DNA from: Nautilia profundicola AmH
Lineage (GTDB): Bacteria; Campylobacterota; Campylobacteria; Campylobacterales; Nautiliaceae
Assembly (NCBI RefSeq): GCF_000021725.1
Contig: NC_012115.1
Location: 1,640,001 to 1,676,444, forward strand
Reading direction: 5' to 3'
DNA length: 36,444 nt
Below the pieces are notes generated by a model. The model ran no database searches. It worked only from the letters and a program-made list of their open reading frames with translations, and was not told where the DNA came from. A program made the translations under genes and the position numbers. Below, one piece after another: positions 1 to 6,889 of the stretch. Position 1 is the first letter of the stretch; every line of letters begins with the position of its first letter.

Positions 1-547
1 TGTTTACCGAAATTACCTGAGACTGAGTGGATAGCGAAAGGGCTTTATTTAGAGTTTTAAAATGTTCAATCCTCTCTTTTCCCCATCTTGCGGGTACAAA
101 TATAATATCCACACCTCTGAAACTTTGCCAGTATTCAAGGAATCTAAGCTCAAAGCAGACAAGACTTGCACATTTTAAACCTCTAAATTCAAAAATTTCA
201 GGCTTGCTTCCAATTTCAAAATATCTGTTTTCATCTCCAAACAGATTATATTTAGCCCTCTCATATTTAAGGCCGCTATCAAATAAACAAAAATAATTTT
301 TATTATTATATATTAATGTAAGCGCAAAAGGTTTGGTTAATTTTGAAAGTTCTTTTAAAGCATATTCGCCAAATAAGTTAACTTCATTCCACTTTTCATA
401 ATCAAATCCGGTAAGACACACTTCAGGAAAAAGAAGAAAATCGGCGGGTGAATTTTCAACTGTTTCAACCACCCGCTTTAGATTGTATTCATAATCTTTT
501 GAAGTTTTAAAGTTTACCAGTTCAACCCTTAATTCTCCATTCTCCAT
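1..547 (-). CDS. Carbon-nitrogen hydrolase (nitrilase superfamily), 3' end cut by window edge
   Basis: The minus frame is open from ATG 547 (or TTG 553) to the window edge, about 182 residues. The visible part carries the nitrilase-superfamily triad in order: Glu in LLFPEVCLTGFDY, Lys in ERAKYNLFGDE and Cys in ASLVCFELRF, followed by DIIFVPARWGKER. Members hydrolyse nonpeptide C-N bonds such as amides, nitriles or carbamoyl groups; the substrate cannot be told from sequence. It lies 13 bp downstream of purB in the same direction, so the two are probably cotranscribed. The start is uncertain because a 7-bp tandem repeat covers it. A GGGGAG Shine-Dalgarno-like stretch overlapping the purB stop sits 10 nt before TTG 553 but 16 nt before ATG 547. 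Confidence 0.85.
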   Translation of the reverse strand, partial: MENGELRVELVNFKTSKDYEYNLKRVVETVENSPADFLLFPEVCLTGFDYEKWNEVNLFGEYALKELSKLTKPFALTLIYNNKNYFCLFDSGLKYERAKYNLFGDENRYFEIGSKPEIFEFRGLKCASLVCFELRFLEYWQSFRGVDIIFVPARWGKERIEHFKTLNKALSLSTQSQVISVN

Positions 548-560
548 TCTCAATTCTCAA
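533..560 (-). repeat. Four heptamer tandem repeats across the hydrolase start
   Basis: Read on the minus strand, positions 560-533 are two copies of TTGAGAA followed by two of TGGAGAA, starting right after the purB stop codon. The unit is 7 bp, so each gain or loss of a copy changes which TTG/ATG is in frame with the downstream hydrolase. Confidence 0.8.
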
Positions 561-1892
561 TTACTCCCCGTAAACTCTTTTATAAATTCTGTCCACATTT
601 CTTGTATAGTAATCATAATCGAAAAGTCCTCTGATTTCTTCATCACTCAGATATTTTTTAAGATCTTCGTCTTTTAATAAGTTTTCAAGGAAAAGACTTT
701 CACCTTTTTCATTTAGAGGGGCGTGTCCTTTTTGAATCTCTTCCCATACTTTCATAGCGTTTCTTTGAACGATTTTGTATGCGTCTTCTCTGCTGACACC
801 TCTTTTAGGAAGTTCAAGCAGAACTCTTTGAGAAAACACAAGTCCACCTGTCAGGTTTAGGTTTTTCATCATGTTTTCCGGATATACGACAAGGTTTGCA
901 ATAATGTTGTTTAGTCTGTGTAGCATAAAATCAGTCGTAATAAACGCATCAGGAAGCCAGAATCTTTCGGTTGAGCTGTGGCTTATATCTCTTTCATGCC
1001 AAAGTGCCACGTTTTCCATTGCAGGAACCGTATAACTTCTGATGATTCTCGCAAGTCCTGTGATATTTTCGCTTAAAACAGGATTTCTTTTATGAGGCAT
1101 TGCGGAAGAACCTTTTTGCCCTTTTGAGAAAAATTCTTCAGCTTCATAAACTTCCGTTCTTTGGAAATGTCTGATATTTACTGCAATTTTCTCAACTGTA
1201 GAAGCGAGAAGTCCAAGAGCTGACGCAAGTCTTGCGTATCTGTCCCTTTGGATTACCTGATTTGAAATCGGTGCAGGTTTGAGACCTAAAAATTCACACG
1301 TAAGCTCTTCAAGCTCAACAGGAGCATGTGCGAAGTTACCCATAGCACCGCTGATTTTACCGACACTGATTACTTCAAGCGTTTCTTCAAGGTTTTTAAG
1401 ATGTCTTTTCATTTCATCATACCAGATTGACAAAACAAGTCCGAATGTAATCGGCTCACCGTGAATACCGTGACTTCTTCCGACCATCAAAGTATATTTA
1501 TGCTCCATGGCTCTTTTTTTGATTGATTCCATTACCATTTTTACATCATCGATAATTATTTTAAGTGAATCTCTCATCTGAAGTGCAACCGCGGTATCGA
1601 TAGTGTCACTTGAAGTCATACCGTAATGAACCCATCTGCTCTCTTCCCCGAGGCTCTCCGCCACACTTGTTAAGAATGCGATAACGTCGTGTTTTGTTTC
1701 TCTTTCGATTTCATCTATTCTTTTAATGTCAAATTTAGCGTTTTGTTCGATTTTTTTTGCGTCTTCATCAGGAATAAGCCCAAGTTTATTCCACGCTTTC
1801 ACCGCCGCTATTTCCACATCAAGCCACGCTTTATACTTTGCGTTCATATCCCAGAGTTTTTTCATTTCTTCTCTTGCGTATCTTTCAACCAT
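561..1892 (-). CDS. purB: Adenylosuccinate lyase
   Basis: A cytosolic enzyme of purine synthesis that acts twice: it splits SAICAR to AICAR plus fumarate and adenylosuccinate to AMP plus fumarate. The 443-residue length is normal. The fumarase/aspartase signature GSSAMPHKRNP is intact at about residues 262-272. The upstream catalytic region has VHYGMTSSDTIDTA (about 89-102) and the His-containing VGRSHGIHGEP (about 138-148). The ATG at 1892 is preceded by an AAAAAGG-type ribosome site. It diverges from tatB across a 71-bp gap, and a TACAAT-like -10 is visible on the minus strand at 1913-1918. The nitrilase-family gene follows closely downstream. Confidence 0.97.
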   Translation of the reverse strand: MVERYAREEMKKLWDMNAKYKAWLDVEIAAVKAWNKLGLIPDEDAKKIEQNAKFDIKRIDEIERETKHDVIAFLTSVAESLGEESRWVHYGMTSSDTIDTAVALQMRDSLKIIIDDVKMVMESIKKRAMEHKYTLMVGRSHGIHGEPITFGLVLSIWYDEMKRHLKNLEETLEVISVGKISGAMGNFAHAPVELEELTCEFLGLKPAPISNQVIQRDRYARLASALGLLASTVEKIAVNIRHFQRTEVYEAEEFFSKGQKGSSAMPHKRNPVLSENITGLARIIRSYTVPAMENVALWHERDISHSSTERFWLPDAFITTDFMLHRLNNIIANLVVYPENMMKNLNLTGGLVFSQRVLLELPKRGVSREDAYKIVQRNAMKVWEEIQKGHAPLNEKGESLFLENLLKDEDLKKYLSDEEIRGLFDYDYYTRNVDRIYKRVYGE

Positions 1893-1938
1893 ACCCAGCC
1901 TTTTTTAATGTAATTGTATCAAATTAACGTAGTTGTGA

Positions 1939-1944
1939 TATAAT
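1939..1944 (+). promoter_or_regulatory. TATAAT -10 element for tatB
   Basis: A perfect TATAAT lies 19 bp before the tatB ATG, in the divergent purB/tatB gap. No convincing -35 is seen, which is usual for sigma-70 promoters in this phylum. Confidence 0.55.
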
Positions 1945-1963
1945 TCAGGAAAAAAGGTCCGAT

Positions 1964-2290
1964 ATGCCAGATATGGGATTTACCGAAATACTATTTATTG
2001 CCGTTATTGCTATTATTGTTTTAGGTCCGGACAAACTTCCCGAAGCTATGGTTCAAATTGGAAGATTTGTAGGAAAAATTAAAAAAATGTGGAGAGACGC
2101 AACGGCTGATATCAGAAAAGAGCTTGAACTTGAAGAAATGAAAGAAGAGATGCAAAAATACAAAAAACAGCTTGAAGAACTGCAGAAAAAAGTGGATACC
2201 GACGTCGGAGAGATAAACAGCGGCTTGACTTCACTCGACGATTTAACCGCAATGGGAAAAAAGAAAGATTTTTCGGATATGATTAAATAA
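1964..2290 (+). CDS. tatB: Sec-independent (Tat) translocase subunit TatB
   Basis: Inner-membrane component of the twin-arginine system, which exports folded proteins and with TatC forms the signal-peptide receptor. The short N-terminal segment MGFTEILFIAVIAIIVLGPDKLPEA is the family hallmark: one transmembrane helix, then GPxKLP and an amphipathic helix (about residues 25-45). A charged, coiled-coil-like tail follows (about 46-85). At 108 residues it fits the shorter TatB proteins of Campylobacterota. TatA is the main alternative, but the Glu near the membrane helix start and the long acidic tail favour TatB. No tatC is present in this window. Its TAA overlaps the next ATG by one base, so translation is probably coupled. 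Confidence 0.88.
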   Translation: MPDMGFTEILFIAVIAIIVLGPDKLPEAMVQIGRFVGKIKKMWRDATADIRKELELEEMKEEMQKYKKQLEELQKKVDTDVGEINSGLTSLDDLTAMGKKKDFSDMIK

Positions 2291-3174
2291 TGGGCTTCAT
2301 TGTCAAAGAATTTGAAATAAAAGATGAAAAAGTCCTCGATTTTTTAGTCAAAAAACTGGGTTTCAACGTACGCGAAGCCAAAAGGGCGATTGACAGGGGA
2401 AGAGTAAGCGTAAACGATAAAAGAATTACGAAAAAATCTCAAAGAGCTACAGGCAGACTAAAATGTATAGTATTCGAACCTAACGGCTACGGACTAAAAC
2501 CGATATTTGAAACAACACACTTCGCCGTATTTGACAAACCAAGCGGCGTGGCGATACATCCTAAAAAACTCGCCAATACAAAGAGCCTGCTTGATGATGT
2601 TAGATCTTTATGGGGGAATGATGCGAACCTCGTACACAGACTCGATAAAGAAACAAGCGGCCTTGTAATGGCCAGCAAAAACAAATTCAGCGAATCTGTC
2701 CTAAAAAAAGCCTTTCAGGATAAAGAAATTCAAAAAAAATACCTGGCTTTGGTAAAAGGACACCTTGAAAAAGATCTGACAATCAAAAAACCTATTGCCG
2801 TTAATAAAGATGAAAACATTAAAGTAAAAGTGATGATCCATCCTGAAGGAAAAGAATCGGTTACGATAATCAAACCGATTAAAAAAATAGGTGAAAACAC
2901 ACTTGTGGAATGCATTCCGCTTACAGGCAGACAGCATCAGATAAGAGTCCATCTTTTCAGCATTGGCCATCCGATAGTAGGGGATCCGCTATACGGGGTT
3001 GATAACGAATTTGCCGACAGATACTTAAATAAACTGATTGATGAAAAAGAACGTATTGAAAAAACGGGAGCAAAAAGGCTTATGCTTCATGCTTATTATC
3101 TTGAATTTATGTTTATGAATAACAAATATGTAATTACAAGCAGATCTTTTGAGAAAGAATTAAGCGAAAATTAA
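2290..3174 (+). CDS. RluA-family 23S rRNA/tRNA pseudouridine synthase
   Basis: Isomerises specific uridines in structured RNA to pseudouridine. An N-terminal S4 RNA-binding domain (about residues 10-55, with LGFNVREAKRAIDRGRVSVN) is followed by the catalytic domain. The catalytic Asp lies in NLVHRLDKETSGLVMASK (about 116-133), the classic HRLDxxTSG motif. The C-terminal signature LTGRQHQIRVHLFSIGHPIVGD is intact. At 294 residues it has the usual RluA/RluD-type length. Whether it modifies 23S rRNA, tRNA or both cannot be told from sequence. It overlaps tatB by one base and shares its promoter. Confidence 0.93.
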   Translation: MGFIVKEFEIKDEKVLDFLVKKLGFNVREAKRAIDRGRVSVNDKRITKKSQRATGRLKCIVFEPNGYGLKPIFETTHFAVFDKPSGVAIHPKKLANTKSLLDDVRSLWGNDANLVHRLDKETSGLVMASKNKFSESVLKKAFQDKEIQKKYLALVKGHLEKDLTIKKPIAVNKDENIKVKVMIHPEGKESVTIIKPIKKIGENTLVECIPLTGRQHQIRVHLFSIGHPIVGDPLYGVDNEFADRYLNKLIDEKERIEKTGAKRLMLHAYYLEFMFMNNKYVITSRSFEKELSEN

Positions 3175-3534
3175 GATTTTTTCGTTATAATTCAAACTCA
3201 ATTTCCCCTCCTTAAAAGTTTTAAAACCTCCTCTACAAGGCCTTTTGGCCTGTTTAGGTATTCTATATAAAAAGTGTCTGGCACTATATAAGTAGTGAGG
3301 TTCATTTTTCTGTTTGATTAATTGTTACTAATTGATTTTAAGGATTGATTGGTTTATTAATAAATAATTGATAAACATTTTCTTATCTAATTTACCTATT
3401 CTCAGGTACTGCAGTGAAATACAGTTTAACATTTCTTGTTATTGTGTATTTTATACGTAATTTGAATTCATTTACACTATATGTTTATTTTATGAAACAT
3501 AACTTAACACTACTAATGATTAGAAATTTGTAAG
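3175..3534. other. 360-bp gene-poor stretch with a possible coding remnant
   Basis: There is no convincing gene between the pseudouridine synthase and the tRNAs. A 35-codon minus-strand frame at 3305-3198 has a protein-like composition at its end (EYLNRPKGLVEEVLKLLRR). It lacks a ribosome site and has a stop just upstream, so it may be the tail of a decayed gene. The stretch also holds a perfect AGGCC-TTTT-GGCCT hairpin near 3238-3251 and one of two AGTG...CACT palindromes. The remainder is very AT-rich with nothing recognisable. Confidence 0.5.
3273..3285. repeat. Imperfect palindrome AGTGTCTGGCACT, copy 1
   Basis: A 13-bp near-palindrome flanked by an AT-rich ATATAAAAA / ATATA context. A second copy at 3619-3631 matches its reverse complement at 12 of 13 positions, and the pair brackets tRNA-Thr. 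Confidence 0.6.
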
Positions 3535-3611
3535 TGGAGCCGGCGAAGGGACTCGAACCCCCGACCTGCTGATTACAAATCAGCTGCTCTAGCCAACTGA
3601 GCTACGCCGGC
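3535..3611 (-). tRNA. tRNA-Thr (anticodon TGT)
   Basis: The reverse complement folds as a complete cloverleaf. The acceptor stem is GCCGGCG/CGCCGGC, and the D arm contains GCTCAGTTGGC. The anticodon stem CTGAT/ATCAG encloses TTGTAAT (anticodon TGT), and the T arm contains GGTTCGAGTCC. The 3' CCA is encoded at 3535-3537. It follows tRNA-Asn by about 40 bp in the same direction and is probably processed from the same transcript. Confidence 0.96.
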
Positions 3612-3618
3612 ATATAAA

Positions 3619-3631
3619 AGTGACAGACACT
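3619..3631. repeat. Imperfect palindrome AGTGACAGACACT, copy 2
   Basis: It lies between the two tRNA genes and is the inverted partner of the 3273-3285 copy (12 of 13 positions). The AT-rich flanks of the two copies are also alike in direct orientation. Confidence 0.6.
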
Positions 3632-3650
3632 AAATAGTAAGATTTTTAAA

Positions 3651-3726
3651 TGGCTCCGGCGAGAGGACTCGAACCTCTGACCCAACGGTTAACAGCCGTT
3701 TGCTCTACCGACTGAGCTACGCCGGA
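3651..3726 (-). tRNA. tRNA-Asn (anticodon GTT)
   Basis: The reverse complement gives a complete cloverleaf. The acceptor stem is TCCGGCG/CGCCGGA, and the D arm contains GCTCAGTCGGTAGAGC. The anticodon stem AACGG/CCGTT encloses CTGTTAA (anticodon GTT), and the T arm contains AGGTTCGAGTCCT. CCA is encoded at 3651-3653. It is the promoter-proximal gene of the tRNA pair. Confidence 0.96.
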
Positions 3727-3738
3727 ATGTGGATTGAA

Positions 3739-3767
3739 ATTATATGCAAAAATTTAATTCATGTCAA
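3739..3767 (-). promoter_or_regulatory. Consensus sigma-70 promoter for the tRNA pair
   Basis: On the minus strand TTGACA (3767-3762) and TATAAT (3744-3739) are both perfect and separated by exactly 17 bp, about 12 bp before the mature tRNA-Asn 5' end. It overlaps the stop codon of the upstream membrane-protein gene. It is the strongest-looking promoter in the window. Confidence 0.85.
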
Positions 3768-4177
3768 GAATTTTTTGAAATTTTTTTCAAATACCAATAA
3801 ATCGCAGGCAACCCGTCTAATATTTCAATAAATATAGTCGCAATCCTGCTCCCTATACTTCCGTGATATATGTAAGCAATAAAGCCTACTGCCGGCACTA
3901 CGAAAACCAAAGCCCTCCAAAGAATGGCAAAGTAGAGCTTTAAATACCCTGTAAACCTGTTTTGAAACGTAACGATTCCGTGTTTTTCAAAAAAATAACC
4001 TATTGCAAATATGCTAAATAATATCGTTACAGTAAAAAGCCCGATAAATATTTCTTTCATATAAAAAAACAATCCCCAATAGATTAGTAAATCTTCAAAC
4101 AGCATAAAGTCCACAACAATTATAATATACATAAATATAGCAATATCAAGCCAAAGATAAAAGGCTTTTTTAAACAT
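3764..4177 (-). CDS. Small integral membrane protein of unknown function
   Basis: I do not recognise a family. The 137 residues form about four hydrophobic helices (about residues 8-28, 32-62, 83-105 and 108-125) with basic ends. There is no signal peptidase site or obvious catalytic motif. A GGAG ribosome site precedes ATG 4177. It diverges from the AraC-type regulator across a 75-bp gap, so regulation by that protein is possible but not shown. Its 3' end contains the -35 region of the tRNA promoter. Confidence 0.75.
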   Translation of the reverse strand: MFKKAFYLWLDIAIFMYIIIVVDFMLFEDLLIYWGLFFYMKEIFIGLFTVTILFSIFAIGYFFEKHGIVTFQNRFTGYLKLYFAILWRALVFVVPAVGFIAYIYHGSIGSRIATIFIEILDGLPAIYWYLKKISKNS

Positions 4178-4252
4178 ATTACACTCCGCAATTTTTTTCT
4201 ATGATTTTAATCAATTCAATGATACAATAATTATATTTCAAAAAGGTTAAAT

Positions 4253-4963
4253 ATGATTAAATTCGACAAAACTGCGGCATATATTGAGGATATTCACAAC
4301 AATACGGAATTTAAACCGCATTTTCACCAGACATACTCTTTTGCGCTTATTACAAACGGATCGTGTATTGTCGAATTTAAAAACAAAACCCTTAACTATG
4401 AAAAAAACGATTTCAGGATTATAAATCCGAATGAAATACATCTTGTTAAATCCGGTATATGGGAATATAAAAGTATTGTACTGGAAAAAGATTTCGTCAA
4501 TCAAATAACCTTTGAAATCGCTTCTGCAAAAGATCTAAACTTTCAAAACAAAATAACCTCAAACGAAATCAATACGCTTTTTTGCAAGATGTACAACAAA
4601 AACGAAGAAGCGGTATATTTCTTCTTTGAAAAGCTGATTTCCTACACCCAGGAGATTGAGCTTCCCGATATAAAATTAAAAAGATCTATTCAGCTGATTG
4701 ATGAAAACTTTACACAAAAACTCGACCTGCAAACCCTTGCAGAATCTGAAAGTTTAAGCAAATATCATTTTTTGAGGCTTTTTAAAAACCAGCTCGGACT
4801 CACCCCTCATCAATACATAATAGTTAAACGCTTAAATTACGCACTTGAACTTATGAAAAAAGAAAACAGCCTCTCAATCGTGGCGGTAAGTGCCGGATTT
4901 AGCGATCAGAGCCATTTTATAAAAGAGTTTAAAAAAGTTTTCGGATTTACTCCCAAGCATTAA
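4253..4963 (+). CDS. AraC-family transcriptional regulator
   Basis: A cytosolic DNA-binding regulator of 236 residues. The N-terminal part (about 1-120) has an AraC-type cupin with histidines in FKPHFHQTYSFAL and NPNEIHLV. The C-terminal 95 residues hold two helix-turn-helix units: DLQTLAESESLSKYHFLRLF, and later SIVAVSAGFSDQSHFIKEFK ending in KVFGFTP. An AAAAAGG ribosome site lies 6 nt before the ATG. The ligand and targets are unknown. It is divergent to the membrane-protein gene and immediately upstream of the Fur-family/zinc-uptake genes, which have their own promoter. Confidence 0.92.
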   Translation: MIKFDKTAAYIEDIHNNTEFKPHFHQTYSFALITNGSCIVEFKNKTLNYEKNDFRIINPNEIHLVKSGIWEYKSIVLEKDFVNQITFEIASAKDLNFQNKITSNEINTLFCKMYNKNEEAVYFFFEKLISYTQEIELPDIKLKRSIQLIDENFTQKLDLQTLAESESLSKYHFLRLFKNQLGLTPHQYIIVKRLNYALELMKKENSLSIVAVSAGFSDQSHFIKEFKKVFGFTPKH

Positions 4964-4964
4964 T

Positions 4965-4993
4965 TTTGCAACTCAGTTGCATTTTGATATAAT
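4965..4993 (+). promoter_or_regulatory. Promoter with 15-bp palindromic operator for the Fur-like/znu operon
   Basis: A perfect 15-bp palindrome, TGCAACT-C-AGTTGCA, occupies 4967-4981. It overlaps a TTTGCA -35 (4965-4970) and the 17-bp spacer before a perfect TATAAT (4988-4993). A repressor bound here would block RNA polymerase. The likely repressor is the Fur-family protein encoded next (inference). The predicted start of transcription, about 7 nt after the -10, falls at the ATG itself, so the message may be leaderless. Confidence 0.75.
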
Positions 4994-4999
4994 TTCATT

Positions 5000-5398
5000 A
5001 TGAGTTGTGAAAATATAGAAAATCTTAAAAAAACCGAACTTAAAATAGCTTTGTTGTTAGAAGAAAAACATCTTTTAAGTGCAAAAGAGTTGCAGAATAT
5101 TTTAAATGTAGATAAAGCCACGATCTATAGGAATATAAAACACCTGCTTAAAAAACAGACAATCAGAGAAATTAAAAACAGTGAAGGTGTGGGCTTTTAT
5201 GAACTGAACTGTAAAATCCACAATCCTATACATCCGCATTTTGAATGCAGGGTCTGTAAAAAGATCTATTGTCTTAAACCTTTTAACGCCGAGGATATTT
5301 TAAGCCTTTCCAATTACAGCGAATACGATATAGAAGAAATAGAAGTTATATTTAAAGGAATATGTGATGAATGCAAAACAGTTACCAGTGAAAAGTGA
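5000..5398 (+). CDS. Fur-family metalloregulator, probably Zur-like
   Basis: Metal-sensing repressor of 132 residues. An N-terminal winged helix contains SAKELQNILNVDKATIYRNIKHL (about 27-49), the Fur recognition-helix pattern. A dimerisation domain carries the structural zinc cysteines C83-x2-C86 and C122-x2-C125 plus the His-rich HNPIHPHFEC (about 74-83). The zinc role is inferred from its position: a TroA/ZnuA-type uptake operon starts within its 3' end. Fur or PerR function cannot be excluded. The final codons (TVTSEK) come from a heptamer repeat, so the ancestral protein probably ended near CDECK. No Shine-Dalgarno is seen and the message looks leaderless. Confidence 0.88.
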   Translation: MSCENIENLKKTELKIALLLEEKHLLSAKELQNILNVDKATIYRNIKHLLKKQTIREIKNSEGVGFYELNCKIHNPIHPHFECRVCKKIYCLKPFNAEDILSLSNYSEYDIEEIEVIFKGICDECKTVTSEK

Positions 5399-6170
5399 AA
5401 AATTAAAAGTTTTATTGATTTTATTTTTTCTGACACCGCTTTTTGCGTTGAATATAAGCGTAACGATACTACCTCAAAAAGGCGTTGTAAAAGCTATCGG
5501 AGGCGACAAGGTAAACGTTAACGTAATGGTGCCTCCAGGGAATTCCCCTGCCACATATGCACCTAATTTTAAACAGTTAAAAGAGCTGAAAAAATCGGAT
5601 ATTTATTTCACAATAGGTGTGCCGTTTGATAAAAAGTATCTTTCTAAAATACAAGAAATCAATCCTGAAATTAAAATCTTATATTTCGGAAACCTTATCA
5701 AAACAACCAACAACCCGCATATCTGGCTAAGCCCAGCCCTCTTACAGCTTCAGGCAAAAACGGTTCTTGACACATTGATTGATAGCGATCCGACAAACAG
5801 GGCATATTATCTAAACAATTACAAAAGCTATATTAAAACGCTTGCAAACCTTGAAGTTAAAGGATTTAAAAACATACACCAAAAAGCGTTTATTACGTTT
5901 CATCCTTCATTTTACTATTTCGCAAAAGATTTTCACATTAAACAAATCGCCATACAAAAAGAAGGAAAAGCCCCGAGTTTCGCATACCTTGCCAAAATTA
6001 TCAAACTCGCAAAAGCAAACGGCGTAAAAACGGTAATAATTTCGCCTGAATTCCCTACCAAATACGCAAAAATAGTAGCCGATAAAATAGGTGCGAAAGT
6101 GGTTGTCGTATCGCCTTTAAACGAAAGACCGGAAGATACCATAAATCAACTCACAGAGGTGCTTAAATGA
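5367..6170 (+). CDS. znuA: Metal ABC transporter substrate-binding protein (ZnuA/TroA family)
   Basis: A periplasmic receptor that should deliver Zn2+ (or Mn2+) to the cognate permease. Start ATG 5367 is 7 nt after AAAGGA; GTG 5364 would add one residue. A signal peptide (about residues 1-28, core LLILFFLTPLFA) precedes the cluster 9 fold. Ligand candidates are His118 (NNPHIWLSP), His179 (TFHPSFYYFAKDF) and Glu228 (IISPEFP). The first His, usual in a DPHTYEP-like motif, is replaced: the sequence reads NSPATYAPN at about 59-67. No His-rich loop is present. The N-terminal QLPVKSEKLK comes from a heptamer repeat overlapping the regulator gene. It overlaps the ATPase gene by 4 bp. Confidence 0.9.
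   Translation: MNAKQLPVKSEKLKVLLILFFLTPLFALNISVTILPQKGVVKAIGGDKVNVNVMVPPGNSPATYAPNFKQLKELKKSDIYFTIGVPFDKKYLSKIQEINPEIKILYFGNLIKTTNNPHIWLSPALLQLQAKTVLDTLIDSDPTNRAYYLNNYKSYIKTLANLEVKGFKNIHQKAFITFHPSFYYFAKDFHIKQIAIQKEGKAPSFAYLAKIIKLAKANGVKTVIISPEFPTKYAKIVADKIGAKVVVVSPLNERPEDTINQLTEVLK
5379..5413 (+). repeat. Heptamer-period repeat at the regulator/znuA overlap
   Basis: Five consecutive 7-mers, CAGTTAC, CAGTGAA, AAGTGAA, AAATTAA and AAGTTTT, form a degenerate tandem array. It encodes both the C-terminal tail of the Fur-family protein and the n-region of the ZnuA signal peptide, in different frames. Confidence 0.65.
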
Positions 6171-6889
6171 AAGCACTTGAAGTTAGTAACCTTTATTTTA
6201 AATACGACAAAGAAACGGTGCTTGAAAATATAAATTTCAGCCTTGAAGACAAAGAATTTATGGCTATAATCGGTCCTAACGGAGGCGGTAAAACGACTCT
6301 TTTGAAACTGATACTGGGATTTTTGAAGCCTTTTAAGGGAGAAATTAAAATATACGGCAAATCGCCTCAGGAAGTGAGCGAGCTTATAGGATATGTACCT
6401 CAGCACACAAACTTTTCACTTGATATTCCTATTACGGTATTTGACATAGTGCTTCAGGGAAGACTAAAAAAGGGAAAGTTTTTTTACAACAATAAAGACA
6501 TAGAAAAAGCCGAAGAAGTACTTAAAACACTGAAAATTGAAGAATTTAAAAACAGAAAAATAAAAGACCTTTCAGGGGGACAGAGACAAAAAGTGCTTAT
6601 TGCCAGGGCACTTGTAAGCGAACCTAAAATAATAATAATGGACGAGCCGACAAGTGCAATCGACCCTACTGGGCAAAAAGAGATTTTGGACCTCATCGAA
6701 AACCTTGAGATCACAAGGGTCGTGGTAAGCCATGATATAAAAATACTTCTAAGAAAAGTGGACAAAATTGCCTTTATCAACAAAAAAGCGGTAATTCATG
6801 AGGGACCTAAACTAAATATCCCTAAAGATAAACATTTCTGTGAAGTTGAACTTATAGAATTTTTAAAGGATGAAACGTGTGGGATTTAA
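6167..6889 (+). CDS. znuC: Metal ABC transporter ATP-binding protein
   Basis: Cytosolic ATPase of the zinc-type uptake system, 240 residues. Walker A is IGPNGGGKTTLLK (about 36-48) with a Gly in place of the usual second Ser/Cys, which is common in ZnuC/TroB. The Q-loop is in GYVPQH, the ABC signature is LSGGQRQKVLIARAL, Walker B is IIIMDEPTSAID, and the switch His is in RVVVSHD. The start overlaps the binding-protein stop by 4 bp (ATGA) and its end overlaps the permease by 13 bp, indicating coupled translation. Confidence 0.94.
   Translation: MKALEVSNLYFKYDKETVLENINFSLEDKEFMAIIGPNGGGKTTLLKLILGFLKPFKGEIKIYGKSPQEVSELIGYVPQHTNFSLDIPITVFDIVLQGRLKKGKFFYNNKDIEKAEEVLKTLKIEEFKNRKIKDLSGGQRQKVLIARALVSEPKIIIMDEPTSAIDPTGQKEILDLIENLEITRVVVSHDIKILLRKVDKIAFINKKAVIHEGPKLNIPKDKHFCEVELIEFLKDETCGI

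Noticed and set aside
3238-3251. AGGCC-TTTT-GGCCT hairpin as a terminator
   Set aside because: The stem is perfect but no T run follows on either strand, and it could equally be part of the coding remnant on the minus strand.
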